A stretch of 64,000 bases of DNA, from NCBI RefSeq assembly GCF_003010965.1, contig NZ_PGGM01000007.1, positions 1 through 64,000 on the forward strand. The letters are read 5' to 3'. Positions within the stretch are counted from its first letter, which is position 1; every line of letters starts with the position of its first letter. Under the pieces are notes generated by a model that did no database searches, was not told the origin of the DNA, and worked only from the letters and a program-made list of their open reading frames with translations. Shown in pieces: positions 47,507 to 57,006 of the stretch. Made by a program: the position numbers and the translations under genes. Origin of the DNA: Phyllobacterium sophorae (lineage in GTDB: Bacteria > Pseudomonadota > Alphaproteobacteria > Rhizobiales > Rhizobiaceae).

Positions 47507-48191
47507 CATGGCGGCAGGGGCAATTCTTCAACTGACGAGCGTCGGCCGTCGGTACAATGAGATTGGCCGCGAACTGGTCATTCTTGACAGTGCCAGCTTC
47601 TCACTTGGCAAAGGTGAGATGGTGGCACTTGTCGCGCCTTCTGGCGCAGGTAAGTCCACATTGCTGCATACGGCCGGGTTGCTAGAGCGACCGGATAGCG
47701 GCGATGTGATTCTCGACGGCCGTTCCTGCGGATCGCTTTCGGACGAAGAGCGTACGGCCATCCGCCGCAACGATATCGGCTTTGTCTACCAGTTCCATCA
47801 CCTTCTCCCGGAATTTTCTGCGCTTGAGAATGTGATGATGCCGCAAATGATACGCGGAATGAAGCCCGGCGTGGCATCCGAGCGCGCGCAGCAGTTGCTT
47901 GACTATATGAAAGTTGGGGCTCGCGCCTCGCACCGGCCCAGCGAGCTCTCCGGCGGTGAGCAGCAGCGCGTGGCGATTGCCCGCGCAGTCGCCAACGCTC
48001 CATTGGTACTCTTGGCCGATGAGCCGACTGGTAATCTCGATCCCGTAACGTCATCTTATGTCTTCGAAGCATTGGAAGCGCTGGTGCGTCAATCGGGACT
48101 TTCCGCGATGATCGCAACCCACAATTTCGAACTTGCGCGCCGTATGGACAGGCGCGTCACGCTCAAGGACGGCAAGATCACCAACCTCTGA
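47499..48191 (+). CDS. lolD: Lipoprotein-releasing system ATP-binding protein
   Basis: The 230-aa ABC ATPase powers lipoprotein release with the preceding permease. Walker A is APSGAGKST, signature [16 protein letters not shown], Walker [15 protein letters not shown]-loop ATHN. It matches the LolD/MacB branch. Start ATG 47499 lies inside lolC. Confidence 0.94.
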   Translation: MNNMAAGAILQLTSVGRRYNEIGRELVILDSASFSLGKGEMVALVAPSGAGKSTLLHTAGLLERPDSGDVILDGRSCGSLSDEERTAIRRNDIGFVYQFHHLLPEFSALENVMMPQMIRGMKPGVASERAQQLLDYMKVGARASHRPSELSGGEQQRVAIARAVANAPLVLLADEPTGNLDPVTSSYVFEALEALVRQSGLSAMIATHNFELARRMDRRVTLKDGKITNL

Positions 48192-48275
48192 TCGATCGCG
48201 TTCTCTCCGATTTTCCCTTCCGTTAACATTTCAAAAACCATAGCGCCAAGGGGAGCTTTGGCATGCTTGACTTTA

Positions 48276-48290
48276 GAACAAAAATAGAAC
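48276..48290. promoter_or_regulatory. LexA (SOS) box before the 28-aa peptide gene
   Basis: GAACAAAAATAGAAC is an exact GAAC-N7-GAAC, the alphaproteobacterial LexA site, 40-54 bp upstream of the 28-codon ORF and about 300 bp upstream of dnaE. Confidence 0.75.
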
Positions 48291-48329
48291 AAAACATATA
48301 CATAGAGACAACGAAGAAGGGTTTTACCG

Positions 48330-48416
48330 ATGAGCGAACTTTTCCAGGACGTTATGTCATTCGTTACAGTCAGCCTGTTCATTGCCACTTTCGCGATGTG
48401 GGTCAGTGCAATCTAA
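48330..48416 (+). CDS. 28-aa single-helix membrane peptide under LexA control, SidA-like
   Basis: ATG at 48330 to TAA at 48414-48416, with AAGAAGGG as ribosome site about 7 bases upstream. The peptide has a short acidic N-terminus (MSELFQDV) and one hydrophobic helix (MSFVTVSLFIATFAMWVSAI) that reaches the end. Size, topology and the LexA box before it recall SidA of Caulobacter, a 29-aa LexA-controlled inner-membrane peptide that blocks division at FtsW/FtsN. I do not claim sequence homology. It lies between lolD and dnaE and is too short for routine gene calling. Confidence 0.65.
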   Translation: MSELFQDVMSFVTVSLFIATFAMWVSAI

Positions 48417-48582
48417 AAAATGCGGGACCACAGGATTCAGCTTTCCGAATTATGGGGTCCCGTCCACTATCCACTGTTGAAGCAGGTTAAAAATTCAATT
48501 CAAGTGGACACTTCTGCGTGCATGTCGGACTATGGCAACGCGGTGAATCGTTTTCTCCGTCTAAGTTTTCGGAGATAGAGAA

Positions 48583-51500
48583 TTGGCAGACGGGCAGGTT
48601 AGCGGCGGGATAGGTGACTCAACCCGACAAGCGTTGCGCTTCGTTCACCTGAGGGTCCATTCCGCCTATTCGCTGCTTGAAGGTGCCTTGCAGGTTGCAA
48701 AAGTCATCGATCTTGCCGTCGCCAACAAGGCACCGGCGATCGCTATTACGGATACCAACAATCTCTTTGGCGCGCTGGAGTTCGCGCAGAAGGGGTCAAA
48801 GGCGGGTTTGCAACCGATAATCGGCTGCCAGCTTGACATAGCCTTCCATGATCAGGCCGAGGAGAGCCGCAGCGCCAACCGGCGCGAGGCGCTGGGTCTG
48901 GCGCCGCTTGTTTTTCTTGCTGCGACCGAGGAGGGCTATGCCAACCTGGTACGGCTTGTCAGCCGCGCTTATCTGGAAACGCCCGCGGGCGATCCCGTTC
49001 ACGTTACGTCTGCCTGGTTGCCCGGCCGCGCCGATGGCATCATCGTCCTGTCCGGCGGGCCGGAAGGTGCCATAGCCAAGGCAATCAAGGATGACCGAAT
49101 CGATCGTGCGCGGCAGCGGCTCAGCTATCTCAAATCATTGTTTGGTGACCGGCTGTACCTGGAATTGCAACGCCATCGCGGCTATGACCGTGCCTTGGAG
49201 GCAACACAGATCGAACTCGCCTACGAACTGGAATTGCCGTTGGTGGCGACCAATGATGTATTCTTTTCCAAGAGTGCCGATTACGAAGCGCACGATGCCC
49301 TGCTGGCGATTGCCGCAGGTTCGCTACTGTCAATCGATGACCGGCGACGGTTGACGCCGGACCACCATCTCAAAACCGAAGACGAGATGGTACAGTTATT
49401 CTCTGATTTGCCCGAGGCGGTGGAGAATACCGTCGAAATTGCCCTCCGGTGTTCCTATTACCCCAAGAACCGTGCACCGATCCTGCCGCGCTTTACCGGC
49501 GAGAGCAACGATCCGGATGCGGCGCTTCAAGCTGAGGCGGATGAGTTGGCACGTCAGGCGCGTGAGGGCCTGGCGCAGCGCATTGATATGCTGGGGCTAG
49601 CCGGCGGCCACACCCGTGAAGAATATGCGACACGTCTCGAATACGAGATATCCATCATTACCCGGATGAAGTATCCGGGATACTTCCTCATCGTCTCCGA
49701 CTTTATCAAATGGGCGAAAGCCCATGATATCCCCGTGGGTCCTGGGCGTGGTTCCGGAGCGGGTTCGCTCGTCGCCTATGCGCTGACCATTACCGACGTC
49801 GATCCACTCCGCTTCTCGTTGCTGTTCGAACGCTTTCTCAATCCGGACCGCGTCTCGATGCCCGATTTTGACATCGACTTCTGTCAGGACCGGCGCGACG
49901 AAGTCATCCGCTATGTTCAAGGCAAATATGGCCGCGATCAGGTAGCGCAGATCATTACCTTTGGAACGCTGCAGGCGCGCGCTGTGCTGCGCGACGTTGG
50001 CCGGGTACTTGAGATGCCCTATGGCCAGGTTGACCGCCTGACCAAGATGGTCCCAGCCAACCCTGCTAATCCGGTCACACTATCCAAGGCGATCGAGGAC
50101 GAGCCACGCCTGCGTGAGGAGCGTGACAAGGAGCCGGTGGTGGAACGGCTGCTGGATATCTCGCTCAAGCTGGAAGGGCTTTATCGCCACGCCTCAACCC
50201 ATGCGGCGGGCATCGTCATAGGCGACCGGCCATTGTCGGAACTGGTGCCAATGTACCGCGATCCGCGTTCGGATATGCCGGTCACGCAGTTCAACATGAA
50301 GATGGTGGAAGAGGCGGGGCTGGTTAAGTTCGACTTCCTCGGCCTCAAGACGCTGACCGTGCTTCAGACGGCCGCCAATCTCGTCAAGCGGCGCGGCATT
50401 ACCGTGGACCTTTCCAATTTGCCATTTGATGACAAGCCGACCTACGAGATGCTTTCGCGCGGCGAAACGGTTGGCGTGTTCCAGGTGGAAAGCACCGGCA
50501 TGCGCAAAGCCCTGATTGGCATGCGGCCCGACCGGATCGAGGACATTATTGCGCTCGTAGCGCTCTATCGACCGGGTCCGATGGAGAACATTCCCACTTA
50601 CAATGCGCGCAAGAATGGCGACCAGGAGATGGCTTCGATCCATCCTAAAATCGACCATCTTGTCAAGGAGACCCAAGGCGTCATCATCTATCAGGAACAG
50701 GTGATGCAGATTGCGCAGGAAATGTCCGGCTATACGCTGGGCGAAGCCGATCTTCTACGCCGTGCGATGGGCAAGAAGATCCGTGCCGAAATGGACATGC
50801 AGCGGGTGCGCTTTGTCGACGGTGCGGTCGAACGCGGTGTAACGAAGCCGCAAGCCAACTTCATTTTCGACCTTCTCGCCAAATTCGCCGACTACGGCTT
50901 CAACAAATCGCACGCCGCCGCTTATGCAATCGTGTCCTTTCAGACCGCCTATATGAAGGCGCATTATCCGGTCGAATTCCTTGCTGCGTCAATGACATAC
51001 GACATGTCGAATACCGACAAGCTCAACGATTTCCGCCGTGAAGCAGTGCGGTTGGGCATCGAAGTCGTCACGCCATCGGTCAACACCTCCTACCGGCTGT
51101 TCGAGGTGGGAGAAAACCGCATCTTCTATTCATTGGCTGCCATCAAGGGCGTTGGCGAGGCTGCCGTCGACCATATTGTCGAGAAGCGCGGCGCGACGCC
51201 TTATGCCAGCCTCGAGGATTTCTGCGAGCGGATCGACCCGCGCGTCGTCAATCGCCGCGTCTTCGAAAGCCTTATAAATGCTGGGGCTTTTGATTGTTTT
51301 GGGCGCGAGCGGCCAGCGCTGATTGCGGGGCTCGACCGCATTATCGGCCACGCCCAGCGCACGCAGGAGGACAGCGTCAGCGGTCAGGCGGACATATTTG
51401 GAGGAATGGCGGGCGGCGGGGTCCAGACCATACAGCTTCCTGCGGCAGCACCCTGGCTTTCAGCGGAAAAGTTGCGGCGGGAATTCGAAGCGGCTGGCTT

Positions 51501-52083
51501 TTACCTCTCGGCGCATCCGCTCGATGAATATCGCCCGATCCTGGAAAAGATGCGGGTGCAAACCTGGGCAGAGTTCTCGGCTGCCGTGAAGCGCGGCGCC
51601 AATGCCGGGCGTCTCGCCGGTACGATCACAGCCAAGCAGGAGCGCAAGACCAAGACCGGCAACAAGATGGGTATCATCCAATTCTCTGATTCTTCAGGAC
51701 AATTCGAAGCGGTGCTCTTTTCGGAAGCCTTGGCGCAGTATCGCGATCTGTTGGAGCCGGGCAGGTCGGTCGTCGTCACGGTTGGCGCCGAAGATCGGCC
51801 GGAGGGGATCAGTCTACGCATCCAGACCGCCCAATCGCTCGAAGATGAGGCGACGCGCATGCAGAAAGCCCTGCGCCTTTATATGCGCTCCAGCGAGCCC
51901 CTGAGCGCCATTACCCCCTACCTGGCGCCCCAGAATGACGGTCAGGTCGTTAGCCTGATCCTGATAAAGGAAAATGGTGCGACGGAAGTCGAAATCGAAT
52001 TGCCAAACCGCTACCGTGTCGGGCCGCAAATCGCCAGCGCCATGAAGGCCATTCCCGGCATCGTTGAAGTGGAGATGGGATGA
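48583..52083 (+). CDS. dnaE: DNA polymerase III subunit alpha
   Basis: The 1166-aa replicative polymerase starts with TTG at 48583 after CGGAGATAGAG. Domains: PHP (FVHLRVHSAYSLLEGAL, then ITDTNNLFG), polymerase core with catalytic Asp pair in MPDFDIDFCQDRRDEVIRY, GPGRGSGAGSLVAYAL, then helix-hairpin-helix (SLAAIKGVGEAAVDHIV), a clamp-binding type SGQADIFGG near residue 945, and an OB fold (ETKTGNKMG-like KTKTGNKMGIIQFSD). Length and motifs fit DnaE1, the main replicase, not the error-prone ImuC/DnaE2. Confidence 0.95.
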   Translation: MADGQVSGGIGDSTRQALRFVHLRVHSAYSLLEGALQVAKVIDLAVANKAPAIAITDTNNLFGALEFAQKGSKAGLQPIIGCQLDIAFHDQAEESRSANRREALGLAPLVFLAATEEGYANLVRLVSRAYLETPAGDPVHVTSAWLPGRADGIIVLSGGPEGAIAKAIKDDRIDRARQRLSYLKSLFGDRLYLELQRHRGYDRALEATQIELAYELELPLVATNDVFFSKSADYEAHDALLAIAAGSLLSIDDRRRLTPDHHLKTEDEMVQLFSDLPEAVENTVEIALRCSYYPKNRAPILPRFTGESNDPDAALQAEADELARQAREGLAQRIDMLGLAGGHTREEYATRLEYEISIITRMKYPGYFLIVSDFIKWAKAHDIPVGPGRGSGAGSLVAYALTITDVDPLRFSLLFERFLNPDRVSMPDFDIDFCQDRRDEVIRYVQGKYGRDQVAQIITFGTLQARAVLRDVGRVLEMPYGQVDRLTKMVPANPANPVTLSKAIEDEPRLREERDKEPVVERLLDISLKLEGLYRHASTHAAGIVIGDRPLSELVPMYRDPRSDMPVTQFNMKMVEEAGLVKFDFLGLKTLTVLQTAANLVKRRGITVDLSNLPFDDKPTYEMLSRGETVGVFQVESTGMRKALIGMRPDRIEDIIALVALYRPGPMENIPTYNARKNGDQEMASIHPKIDHLVKETQGVIIYQEQVMQIAQEMSGYTLGEADLLRRAMGKKIRAEMDMQRVRFVDGAVERGVTKPQANFIFDLLAKFADYGFNKSHAAAYAIVSFQTAYMKAHYPVEFLAASMTYDMSNTDKLNDFRREAVRLGIEVVTPSVNTSYRLFEVGENRIFYSLAAIKGVGEAAVDHIVEKRGATPYASLEDFCERIDPRVVNRRVFESLINAGAFDCFGRERPALIAGLDRIIGHAQRTQEDSVSGQADIFGGMAGGGVQTIQLPAAAPWLSAEKLRREFEAAGFYLSAHPLDEYRPILEKMRVQTWAEFSAAVKRGANAGRLAGTITAKQERKTKTGNKMGIIQFSDSSGQFEAVLFSEALAQYRDLLEPGRSVVVTVGAEDRPEGISLRIQTAQSLEDEATRMQKALRLYMRSSEPLSAITPYLAPQNDGQVVSLILIKENGATEVEIELPNRYRVGPQIASAMKAIPGIVEVEMG

Positions 52084-52188
52084 GGCCGGAAATTTCAACC
52101 GGCTACATCCAGACTGCAATGCCGGGTAGAAATTCCTGGGCCAGAATCGCCCGTTTTTCGGCCATATTTGGCGAGATTGGTGTGAATG

Positions 52189-53520
52189 TCAGCCGGTCTC
52201 GTTTGAATCTGTCTCATCCGGAAATTTCTCTGTTCGAGATTTGAACTTACCGAACGTATAGCCGGTCTCGACGGCGTTGTTGCCGAATTTCCCGCGGAGC
52301 TTGTCAATGGCCGTTTCTGCAACCGCACGTTTAGTCCCCTGTATGTCAACCAGATCGAGCGGATCGGCCCTGCCATCGTCGCTGAGATCACTGACACCGA
52401 TTCCGAGGAGGCGAAACCGGGTCCCATCGATTTCCTTTTCGAGGAGTGAGAACCCAGTGCGGAAAATGCGGTCGGCAAGCTGGGTCGGGTCGGTCAGCTG
52501 GCGATTCCTCGTCCGAAGTTTAAAGTCGCGGGACTTCAGCTTCAGCACAACCGTGCGACCGGCAATGTCCGCGGCCTTGAGACGATGGGAGACCTTCTCA
52601 GACAGTGAACGCAGAATCGGCACAAGTTCATCCAGGGATGCGATGTCGTCATTGAAGGTCGTTTCTGCCGAAACGCTTTTGCTCTCGCTTTCGGGCTCAA
52701 CCCGGCGCGTATCGAGACCACGCGAGAGGCGATAGAGCCGCTGGCCCATTGTGCCATATGCCGCCATGAGCGGACCCTGTTCCATCGTCTGCAATTGTCC
52801 GATGGTTCGGATGCCATCCCGCTCCAAGATCGCATTGAACGCTTTGCCGACACCCCAGATCATAGTCACCGGTTTGTCAGCCAAAAAGGCGAGGGCTTCT
52901 TCTTCGCCGATAATGGCAAAACCGCGCGGCTTGTCAAAATCGGATGCGATCTTTGCCAGGAATTTGCAGTAGGAAATCCCCACCGAAACCGACAGCCCCA
53001 TTTCCCTTTCGACCCGGTTGGAAAATTGCGCCATGACGCGAGCTGGCGGATCCTGGTGCAGACGTTCGGTCCCGGATAGATCAAGAAAGGCTTCATCGAT
53101 CGACAAGGGTTCGACCAGCGGGGTCAGGTCGCGCATCATCTGCCGTATCTCCCGGCCCACCCGTACATATTTCTCCATATCGGGCTTGATGACGACTGCA
53201 TGCGGACACGCTTCCAACGCCTTGAACATCGGCATCGCAGACTTCACACCATGGATGCGCGCAACGTAGCAAGCCGTTGAAACAACGCCACGTTTGCCAC
53301 CGCCGATTATGACCGGCTTGTTGCGCAGCTCCGGATTGTCGCGCTTCTCCACCGAAGCATAGAATGCGTCGCAATCCACATGGGCGATGCTGAGGCGATA
53401 AAGTTCAGGATGCTGTACCAGCCGCGGACTTCCGCAAACACGGCAACGTCGCCCATCTGACGTCTGAGCGGCCAGACAGTCACGGCAAAAGCCAAATCGC
53501 GGGTCGTTGAGGGGCGCCAT
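52189..53520 (-). CDS. dinB: DNA polymerase IV (Y-family)
   Basis: The 443-aa translesion polymerase has a Cys-rich N-terminal extension (FCRDCL and [11 protein letters not shown]) usual in Rhizobiales DinB, then [20 protein letters not shown] with the first catalytic Asp, [11 protein letters not shown] with the catalytic Asp-Glu, and the little-finger domain. The clamp-binding C-terminus is not obvious. The gene converges with dnaE (about 105 bp between stops). A LexA box lies just before the start. Confidence 0.95.
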   Translation of the reverse strand: MAPLNDPRFGFCRDCLAAQTSDGRRCRVCGSPRLVQHPELYRLSIAHVDCDAFYASVEKRDNPELRNKPVIIGGGKRGVVSTACYVARIHGVKSAMPMFKALEACPHAVVIKPDMEKYVRVGREIRQMMRDLTPLVEPLSIDEAFLDLSGTERLHQDPPARVMAQFSNRVEREMGLSVSVGISYCKFLAKIASDFDKPRGFAIIGEEEALAFLADKPVTMIWGVGKAFNAILERDGIRTIGQLQTMEQGPLMAAYGTMGQRLYRLSRGLDTRRVEPESESKSVSAETTFNDDIASLDELVPILRSLSEKVSHRLKAADIAGRTVVLKLKSRDFKLRTRNRQLTDPTQLADRIFRTGFSLLEKEIDGTRFRLLGIGVSDLSDDGRADPLDLVDIQGTKRAVAETAIDKLRGKFGNNAVETGYTFGKFKSRTEKFPDETDSNETG

Positions 53521-53528
53521 GATGCTCG

Positions 53529-53543
53529 GAACATAAAAGGAAC
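53529..53543. promoter_or_regulatory. LexA (SOS) box before dinB
   Basis: On the dinB strand GTTCCTTTTATGTTC is an exact GTTC-N7-GTTC. It ends only 8 bp before the ATG, so either the transcript is nearly leaderless or translation starts slightly downstream. Confidence 0.75.
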
Positions 53544-53603
53544 ACGTTGACCCTAACGGAGCCGACTGACGCTTGCAATATCCTGCCGGGTTCTTTCAAC
53601 CGC

Positions 53604-53891
53604 TCAATCGGATTCTTGCCTGCCACCAGGAAGCAGCCGCAGAGCCTCCTGGAAGACAGCAGGGTCTGTCCCGGTAGCATCGCAATAGCGCATCAATGTC
53701 GGCTCGTGCCCAAGGTAGAATTGGAGAACACCCGGCAGAAATCCTGGTTCGCCGGCCGCTGCACGGATCTGATCGGCACTGATGCCGGTCAAGGCAAGAA
53801 AGCGGGAAAGCAATTCGCTGTCCGCGGCAAGAAACACCAGCGAATTGATTGCCAACGTATTGGCGTCATCGAGGTTGATATTATTCTTCAC
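53604..53891 (-). CDS. DUF3572 family protein
   Basis: GTG at 53891 gives 95 aa that match the family from its first residues (KNNINLDDANTLAINSLVFL, AADSELLSRFLALTGI, GEPGFLPGVLQFYLGHEPTL); the frame is open to 53942 but the extra residues are not family-like. DUF3572 proteins are small, helical and found next to divK in Rhizobiales; function is unknown. No strong ribosome site is seen, so the start is uncertain. Confidence 0.85.
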   Translation of the reverse strand: MKNNINLDDANTLAINSLVFLAADSELLSRFLALTGISADQIRAAAGEPGFLPGVLQFYLGHEPTLMRYCDATGTDPAVFQEALRLLPGGRQESD

Positions 53892-54201
53892 TTTGTCAGT
53901 CCATTCACGGTGGGCGCTGATTGCGGCAGCGCGCAACAACAATTGAATTTGATAATCTTACTCGTCTTTTTCCAGCCAAAAGCGCTACTGCTAGTTGAAT
54001 ATCATCAAAAGAAGATGTTCAATAAATCCTTGGTTAAACATGATCAGCGGCATTTCCTGATTGAGCTGAAGAGTTACCTTTTCATCAATCATCACAGGTT
54101 ATCAAATACATCCATACAGTTGGGGCTGCCGCCTGACCCTTGTCCCCCGAATTCTGACAGGGTGGCGTGCGCCTTCAAGCATGATCAACAGGATATCGCC
54201 A

Positions 54202-54573
54202 ATGGTAAAGAAAGTGATGATCGTCGAGGACAATGAGCTCAACATGAAGCTCTTCCGCGATCTTATTGAAGCCAGCGGCTACGAAACCATTCGCACTCGC
54301 AACGGGCTGGAAGCACTTGATCTTGCCCGGGAGCATCGGCCGGACCTCATTCTCATGGACATCCAGTTACCGGAAGTTTCGGGGCTGGAGGTTACCAAGT
54401 GGCTGAAGGCGGACGATGACCTGCACGTCATCCCGATCATCGCAGTCACGGCATTTGCGATGAAAGGCGATGAGGAACGTATCAGGCAGGGGGGGTGCGA
54501 AGCCTACATCTCGAAACCGATATCGGTGCCAAAATTTATCGAAACCATAAAATCCTATCTTGGCGACGCTTGA
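54202..54573 (+). CDS. divK: Single-domain response regulator of cell division
   Basis: ATG at 54202 gives 123 aa; a start at 54181 is possible. The receiver domain has the acidic pair in [13 protein letters not shown], phospho-acceptor Asp53 in [10 protein letters not shown], and Lys in YISKPISV. Length, sequence and pairing with pleD identify DivK, which links the kinases DivJ/PleC to DivL and CtrA control of the alphaproteobacterial cell cycle. pleD follows after 24 bp. Confidence 0.93.
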   Translation: MVKKVMIVEDNELNMKLFRDLIEASGYETIRTRNGLEALDLAREHRPDLILMDIQLPEVSGLEVTKWLKADDDLHVIPIIAVTAFAMKGDEERIRQGGCEAYISKPISVPKFIETIKSYLGDA

Positions 54574-54597
54574 CCGTCAGTTTTACCGGAGTGAAAT

Positions 54598-55977
54598 ATG
54601 ACGGCCCGCATACTTGTTGTTGATGATGTTCCTGCCAATGTGAAGCTGCTGGAAGCGCGGCTGAGTGCGGAATATTATGAAGTCGTGACCGCCACGGATG
54701 GTTATGCAGCGCTCGATATCTGCGAAAACAGCAATGTCGATGTGATTCTGCTCGATGTAATGATGCCTGGAATGGATGGCTTTGAAGTCTGCCGCAGACT
54801 GAAATCCAGGCCCTCCACCGCCCACATCCCGGTTATCCTTGTGACGGCACTGGATCAGGATTCTGACCGGATCACCGGCTTGAATTTCGGGGCAGACGAT
54901 TTCTTGACCAAACCTGTGAACGACTTGCAACTTCTTGCACGCGTGAAGAGCCTTGTCCGGTTGAAAAACCTGACCGACGAGTTGCGGTTGCGCGTTGCGA
55001 CAACCCGCGATGTCGGACTGGAGTCCATTCTGCGGTTTCCGGTGGACGGCACGGGGATTGCAAAGAATGCGCGCATCCTGCTGATCGATGAACGGCCTGA
55101 AAGCATCGAACGTATCCAGCGCATCCTCTCGGATGAAGGTATGGTCGACGTCCAGATCGATCCGCAGACGGGATTCTTTGATGCTATTCAAGGCAATCAC
55201 GATTGTCTGATCATTTCCTCCAACTTTTCCGATTTCGATCCCCTGCGCATTTGCGCCCAATTGCGATCACTGGACAACACACGTTCGCTACCGATCATCC
55301 TCGTGGCCGACCATGGCGAAGAAACGCTGATCAGGCGTGCCCTGGAACTTGGTGTGAACGACTATGTCGTAAGGCCACTCAATCCGAATGAATTGCTGGC
55401 AAGATTGCGTACGCAATTGCGGCGCAAAGCGTACCATGACGGGTTGCGGGCCAGCGTCGTCAAGACGTACGAAATGGCGGTGACTGACAGTCTGACCGGG
55501 CTGCACAACCGGCTCTACCTTGAGACGCATCTCGCCACGCTGTTCAAGCGTGCCGTAGAGCGCCGGCGGCCGCTGTCGATTTTGATGACGGATATCGACC
55601 GCTTCAAGTTGATTAATGACAACCACGGTCATGATGGTGGCGATGAGGTTCTGCGCGAGTTTGCCCGCCGCCTGCGCCGCAATGTTCGCGGTAGTGACCT
55701 GGCCAGCCGCTATGGTGGCGAGGAGTTCTTCATTGTCATGCCGGACACCGATGCCACGCTTGCGGCCATTGTAGCGGAGCGGATCAGACGCGAAGTGGCA
55801 TCGACGCAATTCATCATAAATCAAAGCGGGACGACCGTTCCAGTGACGATCAGCATCGGCATTGCCAGCGTTTTACCCAAGGAAGACAGCGTCCAGAATC
55901 TCCTCAAACGTGCTGACGAAGCTCTCTACGGGGCCAAAACCTCGGGCCGCAACAGGGTGGTTTCGGCCGCTGCCTGA
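54598..55977 (+). CDS. pleD: Diguanylate cyclase response regulator
   Basis: The 459-aa protein has two receiver domains and a GGDEF domain. Receiver 1 has Asp53 in VILLDVMMPGMDG and the Lys of FLTKPVND; receiver 2 (from about residue 155) lacks a clear phospho-acceptor context. The catalytic motif is GGEEF, active in PleD-type enzymes, and RGSD five residues before it is the inhibitory I-site for cyclic di-GMP feedback. It acts at the cell pole during differentiation in Caulobacter. It ends at a strong terminator shared with rpmG. Confidence 0.94.
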   Translation: MTARILVVDDVPANVKLLEARLSAEYYEVVTATDGYAALDICENSNVDVILLDVMMPGMDGFEVCRRLKSRPSTAHIPVILVTALDQDSDRITGLNFGADDFLTKPVNDLQLLARVKSLVRLKNLTDELRLRVATTRDVGLESILRFPVDGTGIAKNARILLIDERPESIERIQRILSDEGMVDVQIDPQTGFFDAIQGNHDCLIISSNFSDFDPLRICAQLRSLDNTRSLPIILVADHGEETLIRRALELGVNDYVVRPLNPNELLARLRTQLRRKAYHDGLRASVVKTYEMAVTDSLTGLHNRLYLETHLATLFKRAVERRRPLSILMTDIDRFKLINDNHGHDGGDEVLREFARRLRRNVRGSDLASRYGGEEFFIVMPDTDATLAAIVAERIRREVASTQFIINQSGTTVPVTISIGIASVLPKEDSVQNLLKRADEALYGAKTSGRNRVVSAAA

Positions 55978-55994
55978 ATTGCAGCATTGGTCGC

Positions 55995-56034
55995 TGAATC
56001 AAAAATGCCGCCCGGAGGCGGCATTTTTGATTCA
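55995..56034. terminator. Perfect 18-bp bidirectional terminator between pleD and rpmG
   Basis: TGAATCAAAAATGCCGCC, loop CGGA, and the exact reverse complement form an 18-bp stem. The AAAAA/TTTTT parts provide a U-run on either strand. It serves pleD (+) and rpmG (-). Confidence 0.9.
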
Positions 56035-56046
56035 GGAGCACCAAGA

Positions 56047-56214
56047 TTACTTGATCTTGGTTTCCTTGAATTCAACGTGCTTGCGTGCGACCGGGTCGTA
56101 CTTGCGGAAAGACATCTTTTCCGTCTTGGTACGGCTGTTCTTGCTCGTAACGTAGAAGAAACCGGTGTCAGCGGTCGACAGAAGCTTGATCTTGATATTC
56201 GCAGCCTTAGCCAT
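56047..56214 (-). CDS. rpmG: 50S ribosomal protein L33
   Basis: ATG at 56214 to TAA at 56047 encodes 55 aa: [20 protein letters not shown], then [20 protein letters not shown], ending [14 protein letters not shown]. It matches bacterial L33 in length and sequence. The Cys residues of zinc-binding L33 are absent, so this is the zinc-free form. Confidence 0.97.
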   Translation of the reverse strand: MAKAANIKIKLLSTADTGFFYVTSKNSRTKTEKMSFRKYDPVARKHVEFKETKIK

Positions 56215-57006
56215 TTTCAGTTTACCTGTTCTGATTATTGAGGACCGCTATTCAAGTCCAGCAACGTGGCCATAAGCGGAAATTCGGCCGGACATTTAAC
56301 CGAACGGGGCCAAAAGTCAAGCTTCGGTCAGTTATCTCATGAATATAATCGGCCAAAACGATTCACCCAGCAATCCTGAGGGTGAAGACAAGCTCACGAG
56401 AGTTTGTAGCGATTCGATTCAACCCTGCGTTCGTTGCTGATCAGCTTAAATCGCGCGAAGAGTTGAACGTCAAGTTTGAAGGCTAAAGCAACGACACCGG
56501 GCCAGCCGGTGTATCGGGGGAGACAGGCTCCCCCGACTGCGGCAAGAGCCTTGCCTTCAACCTTGGAGATGAAACTATGCGGTACTTGCCGTTTGGTATC
56601 AGCCTTACTCTCAAAAGAACCCGGACTAGCTGGTCTATGGCAATCCGGTTTCACTTTCAGAAATAAGGAAGGGAGAGGCGGGCGTGAGCTCGCCTCTCAC
56701 TCCAGGGCCAATATAACACTGTCCTGATTAATTCCAAGCGCGCTGTGGTTGCACGCTAGAGCATCGGACGGCAAATAGGACGCGTTCTGCCAGAGGGAAT
56801 TCGGGACAGGGGGTTTGGCGAGACCGATGCTTTTCATCGGGCGAAGCCCGAAGGATTTGGCCCGAATACACCCGGCCCTTCGGGTTTCCGGCTGGCGGCC
56901 ACCCACTTTGTCAGGCGTCGTCGTCCGATGGAAAGACATCGGCCTCGCCACCTTCCGCGTGGATCGTCTCGCCATCCGAGAAACAGAACTGCGTCTTATT
57001 TACCTT
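56215..57006. other. Hairpin-rich gap upstream of rpmG
   Basis: No gene is called in these 792 bases. Inverted repeats lie at 56495-56513 (ACACCGG/CCGGTGT), 56515-56535 (CGGGGGAG/CTCCCCCG), 56673-56698 (GAGAGGCG/CGCCTCTC) and around 56838-56890 (TCGGGC/GCCCGA and CCCGAAGG/CCTTCGGG). The last may end the MFS transcript. Open frames on both strands (56394-56654, 56476-56727) are not family-like. The left part holds the rpmG promoter. Confidence 0.4.

Noticed and set aside
56490-56700. Possible tmRNA, group II intron end or other known structured RNA
   Set aside because: The hairpins match no consensus that I can recall; reported only as an unexplained hairpin cluster.
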